Shown here: positions 37,765 to 46,122 of the stretch, in pieces | How positions within the stretch are numbered: the first letter of the stretch is position 1 | How the letters are laid out: each line of letters begins with the position of its first letter | DNA from: Planctomycetota bacterium | Lineage (GTDB): Bacteria > Planctomycetota > Phycisphaerae > Phycisphaerales > UBA1924 | Direction: 5' to 3' | Length of the DNA: 64,000 nt | Assembly: GCA_963204725.1 (NCBI GenBank) | Contig: CAUJHH010000012.1 | Span: forward strand, 1-64,000 | Position numbers and translations under genes: made by a program | The notes under the pieces: generated by a model | What the model was told of the DNA's origin: nothing | Database searches by the model: none | What the model saw: the letters and a program-made list of their open reading frames with translations, nothing else

Positions 37765-38514
37765 ATGCGCTGCACGCCACTTTGCGGTTCCCTTGTCGTT
37801 GGCTGCTTGCTTCTCGCCACGGGGGTCACGTGGTCCGTCCGTCAAGAAGGATCGGTCGCGATTTCAGCGCATGACCGCCCCGGCCCGACAAGTACCACGA
37901 AGCCCTCTTCCGGACTCGCATTGGCTCAGTCGGCGGCCGAAGTGTGGGCGGCCGATCAGACCATTCGCAACAGCAAAGACCTCGTGGAAGTGTGCGCCTG
38001 CGTGCTCGATCTCTGGAGCGACCAGATAACGGCTGATCAGTACGTTGATGTGCTCTCCGAACGTGGCGGACAAGTCACTGCGAACGCGGTCGAGTTGGCG
38101 AACCGGCGTCGAGCATTGAACCAAGATCTCTTTCCACCGGACGAAGAGTGGTCCGACGCTTCGCCCGAAGACAAGCTGCGCTCTTACTTGCGTTACACAT
38201 GGTCGGCACATCCGCCCGTAAAGGCATTTGACGCCGACACTGTCGAAGCGTGGACGGGACAAGTGCGAGCCATGCCGAGCGGGCATAAGACCGCGCAGGG
38301 AATGCTCGCTCGATTCACGCCGCCGGGAATATCGCTCGCCGACATCCAGAACGCGAATGATGCCGCGTGGATCCGGGTACATGCACAGTTGCACGAGCAC
38401 GAATCGGAGCATGTGATCGACTTCAAGTTCATTCTTGATCCGGGAACCAAACGCTGGTTCCCCGCCGAGGTACGCGTGTACGGCGATCAAACAGACTTCA
38501 ACTGGGCGATCTAG
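37765..38514 (+). CDS. Exported protein of unknown function (cassette B)
   Basis: A 249-residue protein. MRCTPLCGSLVVGCLLLATG is a signal peptide, possibly a lipobox near VVGC. The mature part begins with a Ser/Thr/Pro stretch, then a helical region (LALAQSAAEVWAADQTIRNS) and a C-terminal alpha/beta region rich in His, Glu and Asp (LHEHESEHVIDFKF). I recognise no family and see no convincing sequence match to the cassette A exported protein. It follows Cys-rich gene B by 88 bases. Confidence 0.7.
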   Translation: MRCTPLCGSLVVGCLLLATGVTWSVRQEGSVAISAHDRPGPTSTTKPSSGLALAQSAAEVWAADQTIRNSKDLVEVCACVLDLWSDQITADQYVDVLSERGGQVTANAVELANRRRALNQDLFPPDEEWSDASPEDKLRSYLRYTWSAHPPVKAFDADTVEAWTGQVRAMPSGHKTAQGMLARFTPPGISLADIQNANDAAWIRVHAQLHEHESEHVIDFKFILDPGTKRWFPAEVRVYGDQTDFNWAI

Positions 38515-38527
38515 AGCGGCCCCGGTT

Positions 38528-39148
38528 TCATTCGATCGCGATGAGCCAGGGTTCGGCGCGTTCGAGGCGTTTGAGCGGCTCGGGGAGCGCGTCGAGGTAG
38601 GCGTGGATCTCGTTCGCGTCGTGCGAGCCCTTGAGGAGCATCGCCTTGCGGCCGGCGACGATGGCGACGCCGGAGGTGTCGGCAAGGCCGAGTTCGATCG
38701 GCTGGCCCCACTTGTCGCGGCGCGTGGATGTGCCCTGATCCCACTGGACGCGGCAGGAGACGATGGCGACGTCTTTCGTCGGGTACTCGGTGTATCGCGC
38801 GTGGAGGCCGCGGCGGCGGATCCACTTGACGGTGCCGGAGAGGGCGTCGAGTGTGACTCGGTCGCTCATCCACAGGACGTGGAGCGTGTGTGCGAGCATG
38901 ACGACGGCGAAACCCGGGGCGACGAACTCAAGGTACGCCGGCGCTTTCGCTTGAGGGACGAAGATCACGAGGATGGATGCGGCGATGGCGGCGAGCGTGG
39001 TTTGCGCGGAACGAACGGCGTAGCGCCAGCCGCGGTCGGAGAGGACGATGGAGCCGTCGTCCTCGATGCGCGGCTTGATGGTGACGAAGACGCCGCGTGG
39101 CGCGCGGGCGCTGGTGGACTTGGTGGGCGTGTCAGCATGCGCGCGCAT
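38528..39148 (-). CDS. Membrane protein of unknown function with a PH-like cytoplasmic domain
   Basis: A 206-residue protein with two close transmembrane helices (about 48-66 and 72-92) and a C-terminal soluble part of about 110 residues. That part begins VTLDALSGTVKWIRRRG and has alternating beta-like strands (DVAIVSCRVQWD, GVAIVAGRKAMLLKG), the general look of bacterial PH/YdbT-like domains. No family is certain. Its stop lies only 14 bases from the convergent cassette B gene. Confidence 0.6.
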   Translation of the reverse strand: MRAHADTPTKSTSARAPRGVFVTIKPRIEDDGSIVLSDRGWRYAVRSAQTTLAAIAASILVIFVPQAKAPAYLEFVAPGFAVVMLAHTLHVLWMSDRVTLDALSGTVKWIRRRGLHARYTEYPTKDVAIVSCRVQWDQGTSTRRDKWGQPIELGLADTSGVAIVAGRKAMLLKGSHDANEIHAYLDALPEPLKRLERAEPWLIAIE

Positions 39149-39231
39149 CGGGGGATAGTAGATGAAGCGAAGAGAACGCCAAGGTCACAGAGAGTGCAGA
39201 GGAACGCGGAGGGAGATTGGAGCGTGGAGAG

Positions 39232-39258
39232 CATCGAAGTCCGAGACGGACTTCGATG
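39232..39258. repeat. Perfect hairpin 1 of an intergenic palindrome array
   Basis: CATCGAAGTCCG-AGA-CGGACTTCGATG, a perfect twelve-base inverted repeat with a three-base loop. It is followed by GCACGG, giving the TGGCA motif that also follows the right arm of the next two hairpins. Confidence 0.85.
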
Positions 39259-39291
39259 GCACGGGGAGGCGGTCAGCCCATTGCGAAGAGC

Positions 39292-39325
39292 ACCAGTTCC
39301 GTCGCGCGGCGCGACGGGAACTGGT
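39292..39325. repeat. Hairpin 2 of the array
   Basis: ACCAGTTCCGTCGC (39292-39305) pairs with GCGAC-G-GGAACTGGT (39311-39325), one bulged G. It is followed by GGCACCC and, 20 bases on, by the first copy of a 34-base direct repeat. Confidence 0.8.
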
Positions 39326-39345
39326 GGCACCCGATCAAACCAACT

Positions 39346-39466
39346 CCGAGCTCGCGCTCGGGGCTCCCTTCAACGCAGTGAAAGAGCACTGGCTGCCCCC
39401 CACGCGCAGCCAGTGGCATGTGAGAGCAACCGCCGAGCTCGCGCTCTGGGCTCCCTTCAAGACAGT
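39346..39466. repeat. Pair of 34-base direct repeats enclosing hairpin 3
   Basis: CCGAGCTCGCGCTC(G/T)GGGCTCCCTTCAA(C/G)(G/A)CAGT occurs at 39346-39379 and 39433-39466 with only three differences and an 87-base period. Between them CACTGGCTG (39387-39395) and CAGCCAGTG (39407-39415) form a perfect nine-base hairpin. The second copy ends on the first base of the glmS stop codon. Confidence 0.85.
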
Positions 39467-41292
39467 CACTCCACCGTGACGGACTTGGCGAGGTTGCGGG
39501 GTTTGTCGACATCGTGGCCGCGGATGACGGCGGCGTGGTAGGCCATGAGTTGCAGCGGGATCACGGTGAGCATGGGGCTGAGGGGCTCGATGATCTCCGG
39601 CACGTAGAGGACCTCCTCGACGTGTCGTTTGATCTCTTCATCGCCCTCGGTGGCGACGGCGATGACGTGGCCGCCTCGGGCGCGGACCTCGGCGATGTTG
39701 GACATGACCTTGTCGTACTGGCGTCCCTTGTTGGCGATGAAGACGGCGGGCATCCCCTCGTTGATGAGGGCGATGGGCCCGTGTTTCATCTCGGCCGCGG
39801 GCATGCCCTCGGCGTGGATGTAGGAGATTTCTTTGAGCTTGAGCGCGCCTTCGAGGGCGGTCGGGTAGTTGTAGCCGCGGCCGAGGAAGAGCCAGTTCTC
39901 GCGGTCGCAGTAGCGTTCGGTGACCTTCTTGATGCGGTCGGATTGCTCCAGCACGCGCTCGACCTTGTCGGGAATGGATTGGAGTTGCTCCAGCCAGCGG
40001 GCGCACTGGTCGGCGGACATGACACGGCGGCGAGCCATGAAGAGCGTGATGAGTGAGAGCACCGCGACCTGGCCGACGAAGGCCTTGGTGGAGGCGACGC
40101 CGATCTCGGGACCGACGCGCAGGTAGACACCCGCATCGGTCTGGCGCGAGATCGTTGAGCCGACAACATTCACGACGCCGAGCGAGAGAGCCCCGCGATC
40201 CTTGGCCTCTTCGAGCGCAGCGAGCGTGTCCGCCGTCTCGCCGGACTGGCTCACCGCGATCACCACCGTGCCGTCCTCGATGATCGGGTTGCGATAGCGG
40301 AACTCGCTCGCGTACTCCGCATCCGACGGGATCTTCGCGAGGTCCTCGAGCATGTACTCGCCGATCATCGCGGCGTGGAGCGCGGTCCCCTGTCCCGTCA
40401 GAATCACGCGGCTCGCCCGCACCAGCTCCTTCGCATACGTCGTCAGCCCGCCCAGCACGACCTTGCCCTCTTCCATCGAGATGCGCCCGCGGAACGTGTT
40501 CCGCAGGGCCGCGGGCTGCTCGTAGATCTCCTTCTGCATGTAGTGCTCGAAGTGGCCGAGCTCCATCTGCTCCAGCTCCATCTCAAGCTGCATGACCTTC
40601 GGCGAGACATCGACGTTGTGGATGTCCGACGATCGGAAGCCCTGACGCGTGATGCGGACGACGTTGTAGTCGTCCAGAGGCATCGCCTGTGTGGTGTGCG
40701 CGACGATCGCGGAAGCGTCCGACGCGACGACGTACTCGCCGTTGCCGATGCCGACCAGCAGGGGCGAGCCCTTGCGGGCGCACACCATGACGTCCGGCTC
40801 CTTCTCGCAGATCACGACGATGGCGTATGCGCCAGTCACCTCGCGCAGCGCGGCCTGAACCGCCTTCTCAAGATCGCCCTCATAGAGCTCGCCGATCAGC
40901 ATGGCGAGCACCTCGGTATCGGTCTCGCTGGTGAATACGTGACCCTTCTCTTGGAGATAGGTCTTGAGCACCGAGTAGTTCTCGATGATCCCGTTGTGAA
41001 CGAGACAGATGCCGTTCTTGTCATCCCGGTGCGGGTGGGCGTTGGGCTCAGTGACGCCGCCGTGTGTCGCCCAGCGCGTGTGCGCAAGGCCCACGGTGCC
41101 GTGGAGGCCTCCCTCCCGTTCCAGCTTGTCCTCAAGGTTCACGACGCGCCCAACGGCGCGGCAGACACTCAGCCCGCCGTTCAGGATCGCCACGCCCGCC
41201 GAGTCATAGCCCCGATACTCAAGCCGCTTGAGACCCTCGACGAGAATCTGCTGGGCGGGCCTGCTCCCGATATAACCGACAATACCGCACAT
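39466..41292 (-). CDS. glmS: Glutamine-fructose-6-phosphate aminotransferase (isomerizing)
   Basis: A 608-residue enzyme making glucosamine 6-phosphate from fructose 6-phosphate and glutamine, the first step of amino-sugar and peptidoglycan synthesis. After the initiator Met the nucleophile Cys starts the glutaminase domain (MCGIVGYIG ... RLEYRGYDSAG, TRWATHG, GIIEN). Two SIS domains follow (SQSGETADTLAAL, FLGRGYNYPTALEGALKLKE), ending DKPRNLAKSVTVE. ATG 41290-41292 has AGAGGT six bases upstream; the open frame before it is not needed. There is no sign of a glmS ribozyme in the leader. Confidence 0.98.
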   Translation of the reverse strand: MCGIVGYIGSRPAQQILVEGLKRLEYRGYDSAGVAILNGGLSVCRAVGRVVNLEDKLEREGGLHGTVGLAHTRWATHGGVTEPNAHPHRDDKNGICLVHNGIIENYSVLKTYLQEKGHVFTSETDTEVLAMLIGELYEGDLEKAVQAALREVTGAYAIVVICEKEPDVMVCARKGSPLLVGIGNGEYVVASDASAIVAHTTQAMPLDDYNVVRITRQGFRSSDIHNVDVSPKVMQLEMELEQMELGHFEHYMQKEIYEQPAALRNTFRGRISMEEGKVVLGGLTTYAKELVRASRVILTGQGTALHAAMIGEYMLEDLAKIPSDAEYASEFRYRNPIIEDGTVVIAVSQSGETADTLAALEEAKDRGALSLGVVNVVGSTISRQTDAGVYLRVGPEIGVASTKAFVGQVAVLSLITLFMARRRVMSADQCARWLEQLQSIPDKVERVLEQSDRIKKVTERYCDRENWLFLGRGYNYPTALEGALKLKEISYIHAEGMPAAEMKHGPIALINEGMPAVFIANKGRQYDKVMSNIAEVRARGGHVIAVATEGDEEIKRHVEEVLYVPEIIEPLSPMLTVIPLQLMAYHAAVIRGHDVDKPRNLAKSVTVE

Positions 41293-41529
41293 AGGCCGAC
41301 CTCTCTCACTCGTTGGCCTGCCGCCCGCCGACGAGTCCGGCGACAGCACGCATCCTGTGATCGGCCAGACGTGCCGACTCGGTCAATCGTACTTCGCGCC
41401 GGGTCCGAAAGTTCGCCCCTTCACGGAGAGCGCCGAGGTCCCGATAAGCCGATCGAGCAACTGGCCGATCGTCGTAGGATCTCCCCCAACCTCCCGCCGC
41501 TCCCCTCGGGCCCGGCCCTGGAACCCCAC

Positions 41530-42720
41530 GTGTTCGTCGCGCAGGCACACACCTTCGTTCAACAGGCTCGCCTCGCCATCACCCTCGCCTGGGTCGCCGG
41601 ATACACCAACATCATCACCCTCCTGATGTGCGGCACGGTCACCTCGCATGTCAGCGGCACAACCTCGAACGTCGGGCGCGAAGTCGTCGAAGGCCTCCGA
41701 GGCGTCGAGGGCGCATGGCGCCTCGCGTTCTTCGCGCTGTACCTCCTCGCCACGTTCCTTGCCGGCGCGATCGTGTCGGGGCTGACCACCGAGCTCGGCC
41801 GACGCCGGGGATGGGACTCCATCTTCGTGCTCCCCATGGCGCTGCAGGCCATCCTGCTCTCCGCGTTCACATTGATCCTGCGCATGGCCCACGCGAACGC
41901 CCCGGCCGCGGACGACCGCCTCTACTGGATCACGGGCCTCGCCTCCCTCGCGATGGGACTGCAGAACGCAACCATCACTCGCATCTCCAGCGGCGTTGTC
42001 CGCACCACCCACGTCACGGGCGTGCTGACCGATCTCGGGATCGAGCTCGCGCAGTTCTTCTGGTGGACGCGCGACCGCGATCTCTCCAAGGTGGAACCCG
42101 GGGTGCGCTCACGCGTGAGGCACACGATGGCGCAGCCGGTGACGCGACGGCTCGTCCTGCTCACCTCGATCATGGGCTCGTTCGCGCTCGGCGCAGGACT
42201 TGGAACCCTCGCGTTCGACTACACCCGGACGTACGCGATGCTCCCTCCGGTCGGCTTCCTCCTCTGGATCGTCCTGATGGATGCGCTGCGCCCGATCGCA
42301 GCCATCGAGCCCTCCGACCTCGTCGCCAACGGTGTCGGCCACGAGCTCCCTCAAGGCATGGCGGTCTTCCACCTCCGACAGGATCAGCACCATCGCCCGG
42401 ACAGGCAGGACCGAAGCCACAGCCTCCCCAATCTCAGCGCGTGGGCCGAACGCCTCGCGCCCGAAGTGCGCGTGGTCATCCTCGATCTCGGCGACGTGAC
42501 CCAGCTCGACGGCGATGCCGCGTTCGAGCTGCGCTCGCTCCTGGCCACCTTCAAGGCCCAGGATCGCCACCTCGTTCTGGCTGGCGTCTCGCACGAGCAA
42601 TACGACCAGCTCCGTCGCGCCGGCACCGGCGAACTGCTCGAGCCCATGAGCGCGTGCCCCGACTTTGAACTCGCCATCGCACGCGGCATGGCGATTCTCG
42701 ACGAGATCGCCCCCGCTTGA
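41530..42720 (+). CDS. YoaK-type (DUF1275) membrane protein fused to a STAS domain
   Basis: About 396 residues from GTG 41530 (start uncertain; no strong ribosome site). The first about 240 residues have six or so transmembrane helices with DUF1275 features: LAWVAGYTNIITLLMCGTVT, then SHVSGTTSNVG, and GLQNATITRISSGVVRTTHV. The last about 95 residues form a STAS domain (VRVVILDLGDVTQLDGDAAF ... LVLAGVSHEQYDQLRRAG), of the kind found on sulfate transporters and anti-sigma antagonists. The usual STAS phospho-Ser position is not obvious. Divergent from glmS. Confidence 0.72.
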   Translation: MFVAQAHTFVQQARLAITLAWVAGYTNIITLLMCGTVTSHVSGTTSNVGREVVEGLRGVEGAWRLAFFALYLLATFLAGAIVSGLTTELGRRRGWDSIFVLPMALQAILLSAFTLILRMAHANAPAADDRLYWITGLASLAMGLQNATITRISSGVVRTTHVTGVLTDLGIELAQFFWWTRDRDLSKVEPGVRSRVRHTMAQPVTRRLVLLTSIMGSFALGAGLGTLAFDYTRTYAMLPPVGFLLWIVLMDALRPIAAIEPSDLVANGVGHELPQGMAVFHLRQDQHHRPDRQDRSHSLPNLSAWAERLAPEVRVVILDLGDVTQLDGDAAFELRSLLATFKAQDRHLVLAGVSHEQYDQLRRAGTGELLEPMSACPDFELAIARGMAILDEIAPA

Positions 42721-42847
42721 GCCCTCTCGACCGATCGAGCCGCGATTCCGCCACACCAAGGGGCTTTCATTCCATCGTCCGAAATGCGACAATACCGGGA
42801 GCCAATCAGGTCTGGGAACAAGACCAGTCCCCGGGAGTGCCCACTCG

Positions 42848-43681
42848 ATGAGACCCACCATTCCAGTCGCGTGCCTCACGATCTCCCTCGCCGGAATCGC
42901 CTCCGCTCAGCCCCCCGCGCAGAGCCAGGTCGAACCCGCAACCCCCGCGCTCGCTGGTCCGGCACTCACGATCAATGAGACGCCGTCGATCGTCGAGTGG
43001 CGATACGACGGCACCCTTCGCGAGTTGGAGACCACTCCCGAAGAGGTCGCGCTCTCCCTCCTCGATATCGACGCCGCGACCCGCGCCCACGCCGACACGA
43101 TCCTCGCCACCCGCCAGGCCTACTTCGATCGGGTGCTCGCACGCAATCTCATGGTCGCCCTTCAGATCGATGCGGCCAAGAAGGCCGAAGAGAAACTCAA
43201 GACCATACGACTCACCTTCGATCTGCTCGCCGAGTTCGAGCCACTGCGCCACGAGCCGGTCCCCAGCAAGCAGATCGAAGCGATCCTGCCGCCGAAGCAG
43301 GCCACCCGCTTCCGCTCGATGCTCCGGGAATACGACCACGCCTACGCAAGGGACCTCCGCGCCAAGGCCGATCGCGAGGGGCGCGAAACCAATCTGATCG
43401 AGATCGCGGCCACGCGGACCGGAACGCTGTTCGGACGCGAGCTCGAACGCTCGTTCAAGCGCATGGAGAACACCGGCCAGATCGCGTTCGAATACGTCCT
43501 CGGACAGCTCGATCTGACGCGCGAGCAGGCCGACCGCGCCCGCGAGGCCGCGTCGCCGTACCTCGGCGCAAACCCCGACGGCATGACAGAGAAGGAATAC
43601 GGCCTCGCGTTCCTCGCCATGGGCGCATACCTCAACGAGTCCCAGCGCATGAAGCTCGCCCAGATCCTTGCCGGCTTCTGA
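42848..43681 (+). CDS. Exported protein of unknown function
   Basis: A 277-residue protein with a signal peptide (MRPTIPVACLTISLAGIASA). The mature protein is mostly helical and charged, with TTPEEVALSLLDIDAATRAH and repeated Arg/Lys/Glu-rich segments (LREYDHAYARDLRAKADREG). This resembles the helical repressor/adaptor-type periplasmic proteins seen near envelope genes in this phylum, but I recognise no family. It ends at a strong bidirectional hairpin shared with the convergent gene. Confidence 0.7.
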   Translation: MRPTIPVACLTISLAGIASAQPPAQSQVEPATPALAGPALTINETPSIVEWRYDGTLRELETTPEEVALSLLDIDAATRAHADTILATRQAYFDRVLARNLMVALQIDAAKKAEEKLKTIRLTFDLLAEFEPLRHEPVPSKQIEAILPPKQATRFRSMLREYDHAYARDLRAKADREGRETNLIEIAATRTGTLFGRELERSFKRMENTGQIAFEYVLGQLDLTREQADRAREAASPYLGANPDGMTEKEYGLAFLAMGAYLNESQRMKLAQILAGF

Positions 43682-43698
43682 GCCCCCCGCGCACGAAA

Positions 43699-43739
43699 GC
43701 CGCCCGAATGCGGCGCATCTGCGCACACATTCGGGCGGC
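43699..43739. terminator. Bidirectional hairpin terminator between convergent genes
   Basis: GCCGCCCGAATG (43699-43710) pairs perfectly with CATTCGGGCGGC (43728-43739). The loop contains a second small stem GCGCA-TC-TGCGC. It lies between two convergent stops, and short T- or A-containing tails occur on both sides. Confidence 0.75.
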
Positions 43740-43770
43740 CGCTCTGGAGGCAAACCCGGTCTCGCGTCGT

Positions 43771-44658
43771 TCAGCCGTTCGGCACGGCTCTGACCGAGGC
43801 GGTGACGATGATCACGGTGTTGGCCTCGAAGCCTGTCACACTGGCGAGCACGATCCGCTGCCCGATCGGGGCCGCCACCGAGGACTCGATGCCTCGTTCC
43901 TGACGCCGGACCGTGCTGAGAGGCAGCTCATCTCCCGAAAGCTTGACCATCGACGTCGAGATGTCGGACTTGAGCGCAACCCCCGCAAGCCGGACATTCA
44001 CGCGCCCATCCGCGGCTTCGCCCGCGCCCACCGTAATCTCACCGGAAAACCCGTTCTCGGCCTTCGCAAACTGCACCTGATACCCCACGGCCTGCGTGCC
44101 CACCACGGGGACCCAGCCGCTGACGTACTGCTCGACCGTCGTCGCCTGCACGATCGAGTCGGCGCGGGCGTTGACGGTCTGATTGCTGCGGAAGATCGGC
44201 GTGCCGCTCGTCGCCGGCGCGGGATCGCCCGGCGAGGGCGCGACCTCCATGACGACCGAGTGCGCCTCGAGCTGCACGATGTACCGCTCGCCGTTGATCG
44301 CCCGATACGCATCGAGCGCGTACACGAGCTGCTCGTGCCCGGGCTCCGACCCCGTCACCACGTAGACGCCGTTCTGCAGACGCGTCGCCGACAACCCGCT
44401 GATCCCGGCGATCTCCAGCACGACATCAGTCGCATCCAATCGATCCACGGTCGTGAGCAGCTCGATCGTGCCCCCATCCTCTCCCTCGGTGAGACGCGGC
44501 ACAAGCGTCAGGACGCCGCCCTGCAGGCCGTGCCCCGAGATGTCACGCGTGTCGTACACACGCAGAAGGTCAACCGTCTCCCGCTCGTCCTGGCCGAGCG
44601 CGAGCGTCGCTGGTGCAAGGAGGAGCGATGCCGCGAGAATCGTGTTCAGCTTCTTCAT
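43771..44658 (-). CDS. Exported protein of unknown function in the sigma/anti-sigma unit
   Basis: A 295-residue protein from ATG 44658 with signal peptide MKKLNTILAASLLLAPATLA. The start of the mature part, VDLLRVYDTRDISGHG, resembles the beginning of secretin N-terminal or BON-like domains, and the rest is beta-rich with two similar halves. I cannot name a family. It lies 64 bases after the anti-sigma gene on the same strand, so it is probably under control of that ECF unit. Confidence 0.68.
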   Translation of the reverse strand: MKKLNTILAASLLLAPATLALGQDERETVDLLRVYDTRDISGHGLQGGVLTLVPRLTEGEDGGTIELLTTVDRLDATDVVLEIAGISGLSATRLQNGVYVVTGSEPGHEQLVYALDAYRAINGERYIVQLEAHSVVMEVAPSPGDPAPATSGTPIFRSNQTVNARADSIVQATTVEQYVSGWVPVVGTQAVGYQVQFAKAENGFSGEITVGAGEAADGRVNVRLAGVALKSDISTSMVKLSGDELPLSTVRRQERGIESSVAAPIGQRIVLASVTGFEANTVIIVTASVRAVPNG

Positions 44659-44722
44659 AGTCGGTGTCCTTTCGATGATTCCGTGTGTGTGGTCGTTGAT
44701 GTCGCGTGCGTGTGCATCGCGA

Positions 44723-45565
44723 TCACTGATGCGTTGATTGCCCGGCATCGGTCCGCAGGTTGTGGCTGCGCGCCCAGGCAAGCAGACTCCTGTCCTCGCT
44801 CATCACCGTCGCGATCCGGGCGCACTCCGCAGCGAACGCTGGGTCGTCCTGCAGCCTCGCCAGCCGCTCGAACGCGACAGGCCGCAGCGACGGATCCCTC
44901 GCCCACACGCGGCAGGCATCCAGCTGATCCTCACCCGCCATCGCATCCAGCGTCGCTCGGGCAAGATCCGCCGAGCGAATCGCCCGCCCAAGCGCGAGGA
45001 TCTCACGTTCGCGCGCTCGATCCGCCTTCTGGCGCGCCGGTGCTGGATCTCCGATGTCCGCGTCGCCCACCTTCTGGTCCGCGCTCGCGACCGTCGGCTC
45101 GCCAGCACCGCCATATCCCGCCGGCAATCGCAGCTCAAACACCGTGCGCACCGCACCTCTCGATGGTGCCGCACGCTCCGGCGATCCAGGACCCGAACCG
45201 ATCGGTGACTGCGCGAGCGGCGCGCCGGAATCAACGACCGTTCGACCACCCCGCCCGATCAGATACGAACCGACCGTGAGCAACGCAACACAAGCCGCGA
45301 GTGCGATCGGACGAATGAGCCGCGCCCTTCCGATCGCTCGCGGCGGAAGAGCAACCTCATCCGCATTGGCGATGCGATCGAATGCCTCCGCCACGAGTCG
45401 ATCCGTCCGCTGGATGATGGCAAGGCGGCCGCGAAGACCCGAGTCGATCAGGAGCGCCTCGCGCAGCGCGCCCGCCGCACCCTCGTCCATCGCATCATCG
45501 GCGAACCGTTCGAGGTCCAGATCCGTCCATTCGCCGCCGGTGTTCATGCTGTCAGATCTGTTCAT
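44723..45565 (-). CDS. Probable membrane-anchored anti-sigma factor
   Basis: A 280-residue protein from ATG 45565. The N-terminal cytoplasmic part (DLDLERFADDAMDEGAAGAL) has the zinc-less anti-sigma look, followed by one transmembrane helix (about 92-112, PIALAACVALLTVGSYLIG) and a periplasmic region of about 165 residues. Its ATGA start overlaps the stop of the ECF sigma gene, the usual sigma-anti-sigma arrangement. The assignment rests on position and topology rather than a strong motif. Confidence 0.72.
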   Translation of the reverse strand: MNRSDSMNTGGEWTDLDLERFADDAMDEGAAGALREALLIDSGLRGRLAIIQRTDRLVAEAFDRIANADEVALPPRAIGRARLIRPIALAACVALLTVGSYLIGRGGRTVVDSGAPLAQSPIGSGPGSPERAAPSRGAVRTVFELRLPAGYGGAGEPTVASADQKVGDADIGDPAPARQKADRAREREILALGRAIRSADLARATLDAMAGEDQLDACRVWARDPSLRPVAFERLARLQDDPAFAAECARIATVMSEDRSLLAWARSHNLRTDAGQSTHQ

Positions 45566-46122
45566 GGCTCGATCCCCCTCTGCATGAGCTCTCGCCTCAG
45601 GCGCGCCCGCGCCTGGTGCAGCGACGCGCGGGCCGCGTCCTCCGAGCATCCGATCGCCTCCGCGATCGCTCCGTACCCCAGCCCCTCGACAACCCTCAGC
45701 ATCAGCGCCGCTCGCTGCTTCGGAGGCAGACGCTCGATCGCCTCCTGCACGGCGCGCCCGCGGCTCTCATCACGCGGCGCATCTCGATGGTGCCCCGTGC
45801 CCGCACCCAACGCCAGCGAACGCAGGCGCCTCCCCCTCGCACGGAGCGATCGCTGCCGATCCAGCCAGAGGCGTGTGAGCGTGCGGATCGCGTACCCCGC
45901 GTGCCCGACCTTCTCCGGTGCATGTGCAAGCACGTTCGCGATCGACTGCTGCGCCAGGTCGTCCGCCTCGTGCGTGTCGGCTCCGAGCGCACGCGCACGG
46001 GACCGAAGCACGCGCCCAAGCTCGGCGATGCTCGCGCTCGAATGCCCTCCGACCCCGGCGGTTGAGCCGGACGTGGTGCCGGTCAGCGAACGGGTTGTGC
46101 CGGTCTGTGGGTCGTCGGTCAC
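45562..46122 (-). CDS. ECF-type RNA polymerase sigma factor
   Basis: About 186 residues from GTG 46122 (earlier in-frame starts up to 46245 exist). Region 2 is seen as LGADTHEADDLAQQSIANVL and region 4 as EAIERLPPKQRAALMLRVVE followed by GLGYGAIAEAIGCSEDAARA, the helix-turn-helix that reads the -35 element. Helices are short, as in ECF sigmas. It is the first gene of a minus-strand unit with the anti-sigma factor and the exported protein at 43771-44658. Confidence 0.87.
   Translation of the reverse strand: MTDDPQTGTTRSLTGTTSGSTAGVGGHSSASIAELGRVLRSRARALGADTHEADDLAQQSIANVLAHAPEKVGHAGYAIRTLTRLWLDRQRSLRARGRRLRSLALGAGTGHHRDAPRDESRGRAVQEAIERLPPKQRAALMLRVVEGLGYGAIAEAIGCSEDAARASLHQARARLRRELMQRGIEP

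Noticed and set aside
39232-39466. CRISPR array
   Set aside because: Only two direct repeats with an 87-base period, and the intervening sequence contains its own hairpin; no cas genes are near.
40375-41529. Upstream extension of the YoaK-STAS frame
   Set aside because: It runs antisense through glmS and encodes Arg/His-rich shadow sequence; the membrane protein begins near 41530.
41293-41529. glmS ribozyme in the leader of glmS
   Set aside because: No pseudoknot-like core or conserved sequence of the ribozyme is visible; it is known mainly from Firmicutes-type leaders.
42997-45279. A 760-residue plus-strand frame
   Set aside because: It crosses the bidirectional terminator and overlaps three better supported genes in other frames.
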